Virus record (IMG/VR): IMGVR_UViG_3300042876_000892
Location: 1-50,665 of that record
DNA length: 50,665 bases
From: a virus
Reading direction: 5' to 3' (one strand)
In this document: positions 8,751 to 15,669 of the stretch, piece after piece
Layout: the number at the start of each line of letters is the position of its first letter
Position numbering within the stretch: position 1 is the first letter of the stretch
The notes under the pieces: generated by a model
Database searches by the model: none
The model's input: the letters and a program-made list of their open reading frames with translations, nothing else
Told to the model about the DNA's origin: nothing
Made by a program: the position numbers and the translations under genes

Positions 8751-8872
8751 GGAGTCACCGCGCAGGCCACCACCCACAGTGCGAACGGAAGCGCGGCGAG
8801 CAGCACGTCCACCCACGTCGTGGTCCGGTCGTCGTACTCGTACTCGTGGTCCCAGTCGTCGTACTCGCTCAT
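8747..8872 (-). CDS. Tiny single-pass membrane protein, 41 residues
   Basis: The protein begins with a very acidic and aromatic segment (MSEYDDWDHEYEYDD) and ends with one hydrophobic helix (WVDVLLAALPFALWVVACAV). A GGAGG lies 11 bases before the ATG, and its stop overlaps the next start. The layout is an acidic cytoplasmic tail plus one membrane anchor. The role is unknown. It is the first gene after the interrupted gene on the transcript. Confidence 0.55.
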   Translation of the reverse strand: MSEYDDWDHEYEYDDRTTTWVDVLLAALPFALWVVACAVTP

Positions 8873-8875
8873 TGG

Positions 8876-9100
8876 TCAGGAGTCCTCCGGCTGTGGGTAC
8901 AGAACGTCACGCATCTGCTCGAAGCCCCAAGGGGCCGGAGCTGAGTCCTTCTCGCAGGCGTTCACGAGCTCGAAGCTCGCATCGGCGAGCTTCAGGAGCT
9001 TGTTCGCGTGCTGCTTCAGGCGCCCGTAGAAACGGTCGCGAGCTCGGAGTCTCGACGCCTCGCCGAGGTCGCACTCGTCGAGGATCTTGGCCTCGTACTT
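8876..9100 (-). pseudogene. C-terminal fragment of a gene split by the IS element
   Basis: These bases encode 74 residues beginning KYEAKILDECDLGEASRLRA and ending at the stop at 8876. There is no start codon of its own next to a ribosome site. It is the 3' part of the gene whose 5' part is at 11137-11208. Joining the two across one copy of the 8-base target gives an uninterrupted reading frame of 98 residues, with AHRDWK meeting KYEAKIL exactly in phase. The intact protein would be a small, helical, charged protein of unknown function. Confidence 0.85.
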
Positions 9101-9108
9101 CTTCCAAT
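9101..9108. repeat. Target site duplication, left copy
   Basis: CTTCCAAT, identical to 11137-11144, directly abuts the left inverted repeat. Eight base pairs is the usual duplication length for IS1595-family elements. Confidence 0.9.
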
Positions 9109-9132
9109 GGCAGAAACTTACTTGACGCACCA
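9109..9132. repeat. Left terminal inverted repeat of the IS element
   Basis: Twenty-four bases match the reverse complement of 11113-11136 at 18 positions. The best-matching parts are the outer GGCAG and the inner CGCACCA. Confidence 0.85.
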
Positions 9133-9157
9133 AGGCGGTGAGGTTAGTATCTAGGCC

Positions 9158-10117
9158 ATGGACACCCCGACAACACTGCTCGAAGCCTCGCGCTACTTCG
9201 CCGACCTGGACCGCTGCGAGGCGTACATGGCCGAGATCCGCTGGCCCGAGGGCAAGCCCTACTGCCTGTCCTGCGGCTCGGATCGCGTCGGCCGCATCGA
9301 GACGCGCCGCCTGCTCCGCTGCAAGGACTGCCGTCGCCAGTTCTCCCACAAGGTCGGCACGATCTTCGAGGACTCGCCGCTCGGGCTCGATAAGTGGTTC
9401 GTCGCGGTCTGGGCCATCGCCAACTGCAAGAACGGGATCAGCTCGCACGAGCTGGGCCGGGCCATCGGCGTGACCCAGAAAACGGCGTGGTTCATGCTCC
9501 ACCGCATCCGCAAGGCGATGGAGACCAAGGACTTCTCCAAGTTCGACGGTCCGGCTGAGGCCGACACGACCTACGTCGGCGGCAAGGCCGACAACATGCA
9601 CGCTGCGCGCCGCGAGAAGCTCATCCAGGGACGCGGCGCGGTCGGCAAGACTGCGGTCCACGGCGTGCTCCAGCGCACGACTGACGAGCAGCCGAGCCAG
9701 GTGCGAGCCCTTGTGCTCGCAGGCCAGGATCTTAGCGCCGAGCGCGGCCAGATCGCCCGCACCGTCAAGCCGGGCGCTGAAGTCTTCACAGACGATGCCC
9801 GGATCTACGACCCGCTCGGCGAGACGTTCCGGCACGATGCCGTGGACCACTCGCGCGAGTACGTTCGCGGCCACGTCCACACGAACGGCATCGAGAACTT
9901 CTGGTCGCTCTTCAAGCGAACGCTCAAGGGCACTTACATCCACGTCGCGCCCTTCCACCTCGGCCGTTACGCGACCGAGCAGGTGTTCCGATTCAACGCC
10001 CGCAAGGGCACGGACGCGACTCGATTTCGTGACGCGCTTGCCGGAGTGTTCGGCCGCCGCTTGACCTACCGACTCCTGGCCGGGATCGACGGCGCAGGTT
10101 TCATGTCCCTGACCTGA
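9158..10117 (+). CDS. IS1595 (ISXO2-like) family transposase
   Basis: The 319-residue protein has an N-terminal zinc ribbon (Cys36, Cys39, Cys55, Cys58), a helix-turn-helix-like stretch (SSHELGRAIGVTQKTAWFML), and the DDE/N catalytic domain. The catalytic signatures are Asp136 in EADTTYVGGK, Asp212 or Asp213 in VFTDDARIY, and the HTNGIENFWSLFKR block at about 241-254, which carries the family's Asn and Glu. The length fits the family, and the gene lies 49 bases inside the left end of a bounded element. It should catalyse cut-and-paste or copy-type movement of the element, including its passengers. Confidence 0.93.
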   Translation: MDTPTTLLEASRYFADLDRCEAYMAEIRWPEGKPYCLSCGSDRVGRIETRRLLRCKDCRRQFSHKVGTIFEDSPLGLDKWFVAVWAIANCKNGISSHELGRAIGVTQKTAWFMLHRIRKAMETKDFSKFDGPAEADTTYVGGKADNMHAARREKLIQGRGAVGKTAVHGVLQRTTDEQPSQVRALVLAGQDLSAERGQIARTVKPGAEVFTDDARIYDPLGETFRHDAVDHSREYVRGHVHTNGIENFWSLFKRTLKGTYIHVAPFHLGRYATEQVFRFNARKGTDATRFRDALAGVFGRRLTYRLLAGIDGAGFMSLT

Positions 10118-10127
10118 GAGGATCATC

Positions 10128-10268
10128 GTGGCCACAGAACGAAAGCCCAAGGGCTGGTCTGCATTCGACGTGCTCGCGCGCAAGCTGGCGGCCGTGCCGA
10201 AGGAGGCCGTGGACAAGGCGATTGCCAAGACACCGAAGCGGAAGCGCGCTCCAAAGGGCAAGCCGTGA
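10128..10268 (+). CDS. Small basic protein inside the IS element, 46 residues
   Basis: It starts with GTG preceded by AGGA at a good distance, ten bases after the transposase stop. The sequence (ATERKPKGWSAFDVLARKLA, then AVPKEAVDKAIA, then a basic tail) resembles short ORFs I have seen downstream of IS1595-type transposases; this is memory, not a search. It could be an accessory factor. Its stop overlaps the GTG start of the next gene (GTGA). Confidence 0.6.
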   Translation: MATERKPKGWSAFDVLARKLAAVPKEAVDKAIAKTPKRKRAPKGKP

Positions 10269-10657
10269 ATCCGACGACAGTCGTTGTCCGCACGTCGCCA
10301 GCGCCACTCCGGCCGCGTCGGGGGCTTGTGTTCGATGTGCATCATTTTCCTGGCTACGGCGGCCCGGAGCAGTGGGCGCTCAGAGTCACGTACGCGAATC
10401 GCCTTCTGTCTGAGCGCCTGTATTTCAACGAACGGTCGCTCGGGCTTGGCGAGGGCGCGGCACGCCATCGCTGGAGCAAGAAGAGCAAGGCCGAACTTGC
10501 GGGCATTGCTGCTCGGAAGAAACTGGCATCGGATTGGTGCTACCACTGCGGGCGCGACACCATCGGGTGGGTGTCATCACTGGCCGACTGGCACTTCTGC
10601 CGTGAGTGTTCCCCTTTGGTGGTCGAGGCGTACCGGGCCACTTTGGAGAAGCCATGA
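10265..10657 (+). CDS. IS passenger gene: Cys-rich protein
   Basis: The 130-residue protein starts with GTG after an AAAGGG ribosome site and overlaps both neighbours (GTGA and ATGA). The C-terminal half has CYHCGRD and FCRECS, a four-Cys zinc-ribbon-like pattern. The N-terminal half is beta-rich and has no known motif. It is inside the inverted repeats and should move with the element. The function is unknown. Confidence 0.6.
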   Translation: MNPTTVVVRTSPAPLRPRRGLVFDVHHFPGYGGPEQWALRVTYANRLLSERLYFNERSLGLGEGAARHRWSKKSKAELAGIAARKKLASDWCYHCGRDTIGWVSSLADWHFCRECSPLVVEAYRATLEKP

Positions 10658-11100
10658 AGCCCGCTCAACCGGAGGTCGGATCTAGCGGGAATCCGCTTCG
10701 GCTCGGCAGCCCAAGGCCGATCATGTGGTACGAGCAGCATCTGCGTGAGCTGGCAGGCGGGTGTGTGTGCGTCCGGTGCAACACGCCTAGAATTCACGTG
10801 CTCACGCCGGACGCATTTCGCGACCGGCTGATTGAACTGATGACCAAGGAACCAGCAATGCACTACCGAAACGGGCGTGAAGCAAAGAATGGCGACAGGA
10901 TCGTGCAACTGAGCGAAGGTCGGATCACCAGCGTTGGCGTGCTGTACGACGCGAAACCTGGGGACGACTACTGCAACGGCTACATCGCACCGATCCAAAG
11001 CCCGATGCAGTCGGCGTGTCTCTGCGACTGCCTGCACGCTGACGACGTGGCCGCGATGCTCAAGGAAAAGGGGCTCGACAAGCGCCCGAGCGGGAAATAG
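10654..11100 (+). CDS. IS passenger gene: phage-type accessory protein
   Basis: The full frame gives 148 residues, with a strong GGAG ribosome site before the ATG at 10654. The N-terminal part has a CVCVRCN motif. A second in-frame ATG at 10858, also preceded by a GGA-type site, begins MHYRNGREAKNGDRIVQL. This opening is typical, from memory, of a small accessory protein found in many phages. The gene may therefore be a fusion, or it may produce two products. It ends 36 bases before the right end of the element. It looks like phage DNA captured by the IS. Confidence 0.6.
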   Translation: MKPAQPEVGSSGNPLRLGSPRPIMWYEQHLRELAGGCVCVRCNTPRIHVLTPDAFRDRLIELMTKEPAMHYRNGREAKNGDRIVQLSEGRITSVGVLYDAKPGDDYCNGYIAPIQSPMQSACLCDCLHADDVAAMLKEKGLDKRPSGK

Positions 11101-11112
11101 CCTGCGCCTCTC

Positions 11113-11136
11113 TGGTGCGCGACGTATATTACTGCC
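11113..11136. repeat. Right terminal inverted repeat of the IS element
   Basis: Read on the minus strand it begins GGCAGTAATATACG and pairs with 9109-9132 at 18 of 24 positions. It directly abuts the right copy of the 8-bp target duplication. Confidence 0.85.
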
Positions 11137-11144
11137 CTTCCAAT
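11137..11144. repeat. Target site duplication, right copy
   Basis: CTTCCAAT, identical to 9101-9108. On the minus strand this copy completes the codons for Asp-Trp-Lys of the interrupted gene. Confidence 0.9.
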
Positions 11145-11208
11145 CCCGGTGCGCCCGCTCGAGGTCGAGCAGCCACTTGGGTTTCACAAGGTCGGGCTCC
11201 TCGCTCAC
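11137..11208 (-). pseudogene. N-terminal fragment of a gene split by the IS element
   Basis: These 24 codons start with GTG at 11208 and read SEEPDLVKPKWLLDLERAHR then DWK. GGAGG lies just upstream, and the GTG overlaps the stop of the preceding gene (GTGA), as is usual in this operon. Beyond 11137 the frame runs into the IS end and reads unrelated residues. Together with 8876-9100 it makes a 98-residue protein. Confidence 0.85.
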
Positions 11209-11531
11209 TTGATCCTCCACACGGTTGCGGCGCATCCGCGCCTGGTCTTCCTCTTCACGCCGGCGTCGACGATCACGCCGTCCTTGAGCAGCTCGCACCG
11301 TCTCGGGCGGGCCGTGTTCGGGCCCAGCCCGCTCGCGCGCTCGAGCTCGTCGTCGGTGAGCCCGTGCTCGCCGGCTGCCTCGAACGCTTCGCGCGCACGC
11401 TGTCGGGCGTGCTGCGCCGCCGGCGGGTTGCGATCGCCGGGCACGATCATTCCGCCGGTTCGGCGTCGGTGCTCGCGCACGACGGTGAACTTGGGCTCGG
11501 GCCCGTTGTCGGCGAAGACGTGCTGCTTCAT
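11205..11531 (-). CDS. Small winged-helix-like DNA-binding protein
   Basis: This protein has 108 residues from the ATG at 11531, which overlaps the previous stop (ATGA). The C-terminal 65 residues (AREAFEAAGEHGLTDDELER, then ASGLGPNTARPRRCELLKDG, then a beta hairpin) fit a winged helix-turn-helix that recognises DNA. It lies just downstream of the recombination genes and just upstream of the split gene. A role as a transcription or replication accessory factor is inferred. No family name is assigned. Confidence 0.65.
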   Translation of the reverse strand: MKQHVFADNGPEPKFTVVREHRRRTGGMIVPGDRNPPAAQHARQRAREAFEAAGEHGLTDDELERASGLGPNTARPRRCELLKDGVIVDAGVKRKTRRGCAATVWRIK

Positions 11532-11746
11532 GGCGCCTTCCGGTGTTGGTCGGCCTGCGGACACGTCGCGAAGTGCGACAGGTACGTGCGCGTGCCGTCC
11601 TCCTCGAGGCGCGCGCTGCGGATGTCGAGCGGCATCTTCTTGTCGGCCTTGGTGACCATCCAGAAGATCGGCGCCCCGCACGAGCGGCAGACTGACTGCC
11701 TGAGCGGGGCGCCCTTCGGCATGGAGAATCGAACCTCCTTGCTCAC
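11528..11746 (-). CDS. Small Cys-pair protein, 72 residues
   Basis: I chose the GTG at 11746 because GGAGAG lies just upstream and the GTG overlaps the Rad52-like stop (GTGA). An ATG at residue 9, also preceded by GGAGG, is an alternative. CRSCGAPIFW near the N-terminus and HFATC near the C-terminus suggest a zinc-binding fold. Short proteins of this kind are common in phage early operons, but the role is unknown. Confidence 0.65.
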   Translation of the reverse strand: MSKEVRFSMPKGAPLRQSVCRSCGAPIFWMVTKADKKMPLDIRSARLEEDGTRTYLSHFATCPQADQHRKAP

Positions 11747-12882
11747 GGAATCTCTCCTTGGCTGCCGTAGTCGGGCATGTCCTCCATCGGGTCGAGCACC
11801 GGCGGGTTGCGCTTGAGCTCGACCTTCTCGGCCCACTGGCTGATCAACAGGCAGCGCTTGTAGAGCGGCCCGCTGATCCAGTCGCGCCACTTGAGGCCCT
11901 GCTCGCGATCGGTCGCGCGGTCCTTCAGGTCCTTCCGCTCGAGCACCCACTCCATCGACGAGTAGGTGCCGCTCTCCTTCCGGTCGGGCCGGATCGCAGC
12001 CTCGGCCAGGTGGGCGTACGTGAGGCCCTTCTCGGCGAGCTTCTTCCAGTCGACCGGCTGCAGCAGGATGCTGCGCACGGCCTCGGGCTTCCACGGCACG
12101 AGCTTCATCGCCGCCTCGAGCCGCTTCATGCACTCGAGCGCCTCGCCCGTCGGCACGCCCATCTCCTTGACGACGGCGCCCACGGGCTGGGGCTGGCCGG
12201 GCGGCTCGGGCTGCGTGATGGGCTTCGGATCGTCGGGCGGCTCGTCGTGGTCGACGATGTGCGCCGGCGCAGTGTCGGTCGCCGCACGCCCGCCGCCCTT
12301 CGCCGGCCGGCAGTCGGGCGGAATCTTCGAGATGTCGGGCTTCCAGCCGCGCGGCACGAAGCCGCGATCGCCGCTGCCCTCGAGCGTGCACCACTGCTTG
12401 GGCATCTCGTACAGGTACGCTCCGACGCCGAGGCGCACGGCAGCGCGCACGAGCGACTTGCTGAAGCCGCCCTTGAGCGCCGACACGTCCGTCTCTTCGG
12501 AGCTGTCCTCGTGGGTGATCCACTTGTCGCCGATGCGAGCGGACAGCCGGCACACCCAGCCCTCTTCGCGCTCGACGACCTCCACGTCCTCGGGCACTTC
12601 CTTCCGGTTGCTGCCCCAGCCTTCGGTGTGCGAGCTCTTGAACCTGCGCGTGGTGATCGTCCCACCAAGGACCTGCCGGTGCTTCGTGCTCCAGCCGCCG
12701 AGTCCGAGGGCGTCGGTCAGACGCTCGAACACGGCACGGGCTCGCACGTAGGCGAGCATCAGCACCTTGTCGCCCGGCGCGCTCTTGCCCTTGCCGGTGG
12801 ACTGCATCCGCCACTCGAGGTCCTCGAGCGGGAACGGTGCGGCGAGACGCTTGTAGATCGCTGCTTCTTCTTGCTGGTTCAC
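11743..12882 (-). CDS. Rad52/22-like single-strand annealing protein
   Basis: The 379-residue protein starts at a GTG with GGGAGG close upstream, overlapping the nuclease stop. Residues 10-150 (LAAPFPLEDLEWRMQ, then VRARAVFERLTDALGLGGWS, KGGFSKSLVRAAVRLGVGAY) fit the N-terminal annealing domain of Rad52-type recombinases found in phages. A Pro-rich linker follows, then a C-terminal helical part. It should anneal complementary single strands. The gene directly upstream encodes a Cas4-like exonuclease, so the pair is probably a two-component recombination system like the exonuclease-plus-annealase pairs of other phages. Confidence 0.85.
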   Translation of the reverse strand: MNQQEEAAIYKRLAAPFPLEDLEWRMQSTGKGKSAPGDKVLMLAYVRARAVFERLTDALGLGGWSTKHRQVLGGTITTRRFKSSHTEGWGSNRKEVPEDVEVVEREEGWVCRLSARIGDKWITHEDSSEETDVSALKGGFSKSLVRAAVRLGVGAYLYEMPKQWCTLEGSGDRGFVPRGWKPDISKIPPDCRPAKGGGRAATDTAPAHIVDHDEPPDDPKPITQPEPPGQPQPVGAVVKEMGVPTGEALECMKRLEAAMKLVPWKPEAVRSILLQPVDWKKLAEKGLTYAHLAEAAIRPDRKESGTYSSMEWVLERKDLKDRATDREQGLKWRDWISGPLYKRCLLISQWAEKVELKRNPPVLDPMEDMPDYGSQGEIP

Positions 12883-13751
12883 ACGGCCTCCCAGGCGGGC
12901 ATCAGTGCGCCCGGCTTGCGACGGTCGATCAGGGTCTTGGAGAGACAACAGTTGCCGACGAGCGGGCCCACGCTGCAGTAGTTGCACTGCCAGGGGAGCT
13001 TGCCGCCGCCGGCGGGGATGTGGATCGGCGTGCCCTCGTCGCCCGTGAATCCGGGCTTCGAGTAGGCGTTGAGGATCGAGGCGGCGTGCGCGAGCGCCGA
13101 CTTCACCGAGGCGTGCACGAAGCCGGCGCCGCCGATCGGCTTCCACTCCTGCGTGTCCTTCGACTCGAACAGCCAGTGGATCGAGTCGACGACCAGGCCC
13201 TCCTCCTCGAGGCCGCGCACTTGGAAGGCGCCCTGCGTCTCGTACTCGACGCCGATGCCCTCCTCCTCCAGCTTCTTGAAGCCGAAGCCGTTCTTGCCCT
13301 TGACCTCGATCACGTCGCAGTGCCGGTCGGGATAGGCGATCACGATGTCGCAGCGCGAGCGCACCTGGAGCTGGCCCAGGTGCACGCGCAGCGACGGGCC
13401 CTCGAAGTCCTCGTCGCTGCTCCAGCTCTGGGCCAGGGTGACGAGCACCTCGGGGTACTGAATCCCGGGGATGGTGGTCCACACGGCGTGCTCGAGGAGC
13501 ACCTTGCCCGGGCCACGGTAGGACTCGGCGAACGCCCGGCCGATCGACACGCCGCGATCGTGCCCGTCCTCGAACACGCGGCCGGCCTTGTAGGTCAGCG
13601 GCACCGTCCTGCGCTTCGCGAGCAGGCTCGACAGCCGGCGCGGGCAGGAGCCCATCGCGCTCCCGCGGATGGGGAACGAGCGCTCCTCCGAGTTGGCTTC
13701 GCGCTTGTAGTGAGTCTCGAGGATCCCGGTGATGTCGGACGCGGTCAGCAT
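12879..13751 (-). CDS. Cas4/AddB-like PD-(D/E)XK exonuclease with Fe-S cluster cysteines
   Basis: The 290-residue protein starts at the ATG at 13751, with AAGGAG eight bases upstream. The nuclease core is visible as Asp135 (RCDIVIA), Glu149-x-Lys151 (VIEVKGK) and Gln173 in YETQGAFQ. Cys36 near the N-terminus (GSCPRRL) and Cys256, Cys259 and Cys268/269 near the C-terminus (CNYCSVGPLVGNCC) match the one-plus-three pattern that holds a 4Fe-4S cluster in Cas4 and AddB nucleases. It probably resects DNA ends for the downstream Rad52-like protein. No CRISPR genes are nearby. Confidence 0.85.
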   Translation of the reverse strand: MLTASDITGILETHYKREANSEERSFPIRGSAMGSCPRRLSSLLAKRRTVPLTYKAGRVFEDGHDRGVSIGRAFAESYRGPGKVLLEHAVWTTIPGIQYPEVLVTLAQSWSSDEDFEGPSLRVHLGQLQVRSRCDIVIAYPDRHCDVIEVKGKNGFGFKKLEEEGIGVEYETQGAFQVRGLEEEGLVVDSIHWLFESKDTQEWKPIGGAGFVHASVKSALAHAASILNAYSKPGFTGDEGTPIHIPAGGGKLPWQCNYCSVGPLVGNCCLSKTLIDRRKPGALMPAWEAV

Positions 13752-13753
13752 GG

Positions 13754-13843
13754 TCAGCTCCTTGAAAAGGCCAGATAGAACAGGGTGAAGACGATCAGGT
13801 ACGACAGGAAGATGTGAAGCCGGTCGCGCCACTTGGCGCTCAC
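13754..13843 (-). CDS. Tiny membrane protein, 29 residues
   Basis: The GTG start overlaps the previous stop (GTGA). A basic N-terminus (SAKWRDR) is followed by one hydrophobic helix (IFLSYLIVFTLFYLAF). It is only 29 codons long but fits the operon spacing on both sides. It could be a small inner-membrane effector. The function is unknown. Confidence 0.5.
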   Translation of the reverse strand: MSAKWRDRLHIFLSYLIVFTLFYLAFSRS

Positions 13844-14106
13844 GGCTTCGCTCCAGGCACGACGAGCTCGTGCGTCAGCAACGAGCCTCGCAGGTGCACG
13901 GTGAGGTGCGCCACTCGTCCGGAGCCTGGGTCGTGCCAGCCGGTCGAGAGCGCCTTGGCTCCCATCAGGTGCAGCACAGGCCCGCTCTGCTGCTCGGCGA
14001 GCGCGAAGGACACGCCGTACCGCGCGAGCAGATGCTCGTTCACCACGGCCACGGCCCGATGCAGGGCGGCTTCTTCCTGCGCTGCCGCGAGCTCGTCCTT
14101 GGTCAT
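13840..14106 (-). CDS. Hypothetical protein, 88 residues
   Basis: The ATG at 14106 overlaps the stop of the coiled-coil gene (ATGA). The N-terminal half is helical (KDELAAAQEEAALHRAVAVV) and the C-terminal half has beta strands ending THELVVPGAKP. No family is recognised. It sits between the coiled-coil protein and the recombination genes. Confidence 0.6.
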   Translation of the reverse strand: MTKDELAAAQEEAALHRAVAVVNEHLLARYGVSFALAEQQSGPVLHLMGAKALSTGWHDPGSGRVAHLTVHLRGSLLTHELVVPGAKP

Positions 14107-15215
14107 TGGGCAAGCTCCCTGAGCGCGTCGGCGCAGCGCTCGACCAGGTCGACGGCCCTGTCGAGGAACGGCTCGGGGATGACGCCGGCGCTGCGCTCGG
14201 CCGTGAGCCAGTCGTCCAGCCGACCTGCGAAGTTGACGAGCCGATCGCAGTGCGGCCGAAGCTCCTCGCGCCGGCGCACGGCCTCGCGCACCTGCCCGCA
14301 AAAGCCCTCGAACTCGGCGTCGGACAGGTACTTGACGTGCACGTACTGAACCGGCTCACCGAGAGCGGCGAGCTGCGCGCAGCGCTTCGCGTACCGAGCA
14401 TCGAGGCGCTGCCGCTCGGCCTCGGCCTCGGCCAGGCGGGCGGCTTCCTGCCGCGCCTCAAGCTCGCGGCGCTCGGCCTCGAGCTTCGCGCGCTGCTCGG
14501 CCATCGCTGCCTGCTCGGCCTCACGCTCGGCCTGCCGCTTGCGGTCGTACTCCTGGCGCTCGGCCTGCAGCTTGCGGTCGAGCTCCTGCTGCTCGGCGCG
14601 CTTGCGGTCGAGCTCCTCGCGCTCGGCCTTCAGGCGCTTCGCCTCGTCGGCGCGCACCTGCTCGGCGAGTGCCTCGGCCTCGGCCCGCTCCATCGCTTCG
14701 CGCTCCTCGCGCTCGCGCCGCTCGGCGGCGATGCGCCGCTGCAAGACGAGCAGCGCCTCGAAGTCCTCGTCGCTGAGTGCCTCGACGTGCGACGGCAGGG
14801 CCGGAGCGCCGATCTCCTGGAGCAGGCGCGTCCGCTCGTCGAGCTTCGCCTTGCGCTCGGCCTCCTTGCGCGCGGCGGCCTCGGCTTCCTGCTTGGCGAT
14901 GAAGTCGTCGCGCACGGCGCGCTGCGCCCGCAGGTGCGCCTCGACCGGCGCCATCAGGGCGAGCAGCTCCTTCGCTTCCTCGTTCACGCTCTCGATGTAC
15001 TGGCGCAGCGACTTGGTGCGCTCGAGCCGGTTCTTGTCGAGCCCGGTGCGCAGCTTCACCATCGTCTGCAGGGCCCGGTGGGCCTTGCCGTAGTTCTCGT
15101 GGTCCTCGGGTCCGGTGACCACGATCGCCATGAATTCCTCGCGCAGCTCGGCGATCTTCGCCCGCGGCGGGTCGAAGGGTTGCAGCGCGGTCTCGTCCAT
15201 CTTCTGTTCGGTCAT
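14103..15215 (-). CDS. Long coiled-coil protein, 370 residues
   Basis: The ATG at 15215 is preceded by GAGGAAG. Residues about 120-280 are almost continuous Glu, Arg, Ala, Lys and Gln heptads (for example AEREELDRKRAEQQELDR), a long coiled coil. The ends are mixed helical. Phages often encode such a protein next to annealing recombinases, and proposed roles include DNA scaffolding or nuclease control. No catalytic motif is visible. Confidence 0.65.
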   Translation of the reverse strand: MTEQKMDETALQPFDPPRAKIAELREEFMAIVVTGPEDHENYGKAHRALQTMVKLRTGLDKNRLERTKSLRQYIESVNEEAKELLALMAPVEAHLRAQRAVRDDFIAKQEAEAAARKEAERKAKLDERTRLLQEIGAPALPSHVEALSDEDFEALLVLQRRIAAERREREEREAMERAEAEALAEQVRADEAKRLKAEREELDRKRAEQQELDRKLQAERQEYDRKRQAEREAEQAAMAEQRAKLEAERRELEARQEAARLAEAEAERQRLDARYAKRCAQLAALGEPVQYVHVKYLSDAEFEGFCGQVREAVRRREELRPHCDRLVNFAGRLDDWLTAERSAGVIPEPFLDRAVDLVERCADALRELAQ

Positions 15216-15327
15216 GTGCTTCCTCGGGTTCGGGTTGGGAAAGACCAGGGCGTGCGCTCTGTTCAAGGAGCGGACTGCTGGGCCGGCTCCGGAGCTCTCC
15301 TCCGGCTGCTACGCGCGCGCGCCCTGG
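15216..15327 (-). promoter_or_regulatory. Intergenic structured leader of the coiled-coil gene
   Basis: This 112-base gap has an outer 7-bp stem (15245-15251 with 15321-15327, CCAGGGC/GCCCTGG) closing directly on the upstream stop. A shorter CCGGAG/CTCCGG hairpin lies inside. On the minus strand the outer stem is followed by TCTTTCC. It could be an attenuator, a terminator or an RNA-processing hairpin. Confidence 0.4.
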
Positions 15328-15669
15328 TCAGTTCACGGTCGGATCGGTCTGGCTCGCGCCTTCGATCACGCTGCACTCTTCGCAGGTCACGAAGAGCACG
15401 ATGTCGCCGTCCTCGTCGACGAGCACCACCACCTGGCGGTACTTGCGGATCGGCCAGTCTTCCGACTCGCGCATGAGCTGGTCGCACTCGGCGCGCGTCA
15501 GCGTCGTGCGCGTCCAGCCGACTGGGATGCCGTGTTGCCCGTTGCCCGGGTGACGGCCGACGCCGAAGCGCTCGCAGCCGGCGCAGAACGTGCCGAACTT
15601 GGAGAAGCTCTTCGCGTTGCGCTCAAGCAGCGTCTGACTGTCGACGGTGTCCTTGGAGTTGTCTTCCAT
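15328..15669 (-). CDS. Hypothetical Cys-rich protein, 113 residues
   Basis: The ATG at 15669 overlaps the previous stop (TGATG). FCAGCERFGVGRHPGN near residue 30 and TCEECSV near residue 100 could form a zinc site. The middle reads like a small alpha/beta domain (RKYRQVVVLVDEDGDIVLFV). No family is recognised. Confidence 0.6.
   Translation of the reverse strand: MEDNSKDTVDSQTLLERNAKSFSKFGTFCAGCERFGVGRHPGNGQHGIPVGWTRTTLTRAECDQLMRESEDWPIRKYRQVVVLVDEDGDIVLFVTCEECSVIEGASQTDPTVN

Larger units (their letters stand above)
9109..11136 (+). mobile_element. IS1595-family insertion element with three passenger genes
   Basis: The 2,028-bp element starts GGCAGAAACTTACTTGACGC, and its other end read inward starts GGCAGTAATATACGTCGCGC. 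Eighteen of the first 24 bases agree, including the outer GGCAG and an inner CGCACCA. Perfect 8-bp direct repeats flank it. It carries an ISXO2/IS1595-type transposase at 9158-10117, then three coupled small genes. All are on the + strand, inside an otherwise minus-strand operon. The perfect target duplication and the uncorrupted halves of the target gene point to a recent insertion. Confidence 0.92.

Noticed and set aside
8876-10546. Long minus-strand frame of 556 codons opposite the transposase
   Set aside because: It is antisense to a clear IS1595 transposase. Only its last 74 codons are real, as the 3' part of the split gene.
12879-13751. Cas4-like protein as part of a CRISPR adaptation set
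   Set aside because: No cas1, cas2 or repeat array is visible. The adjacent Rad52-like gene makes a phage recombination role more likely.
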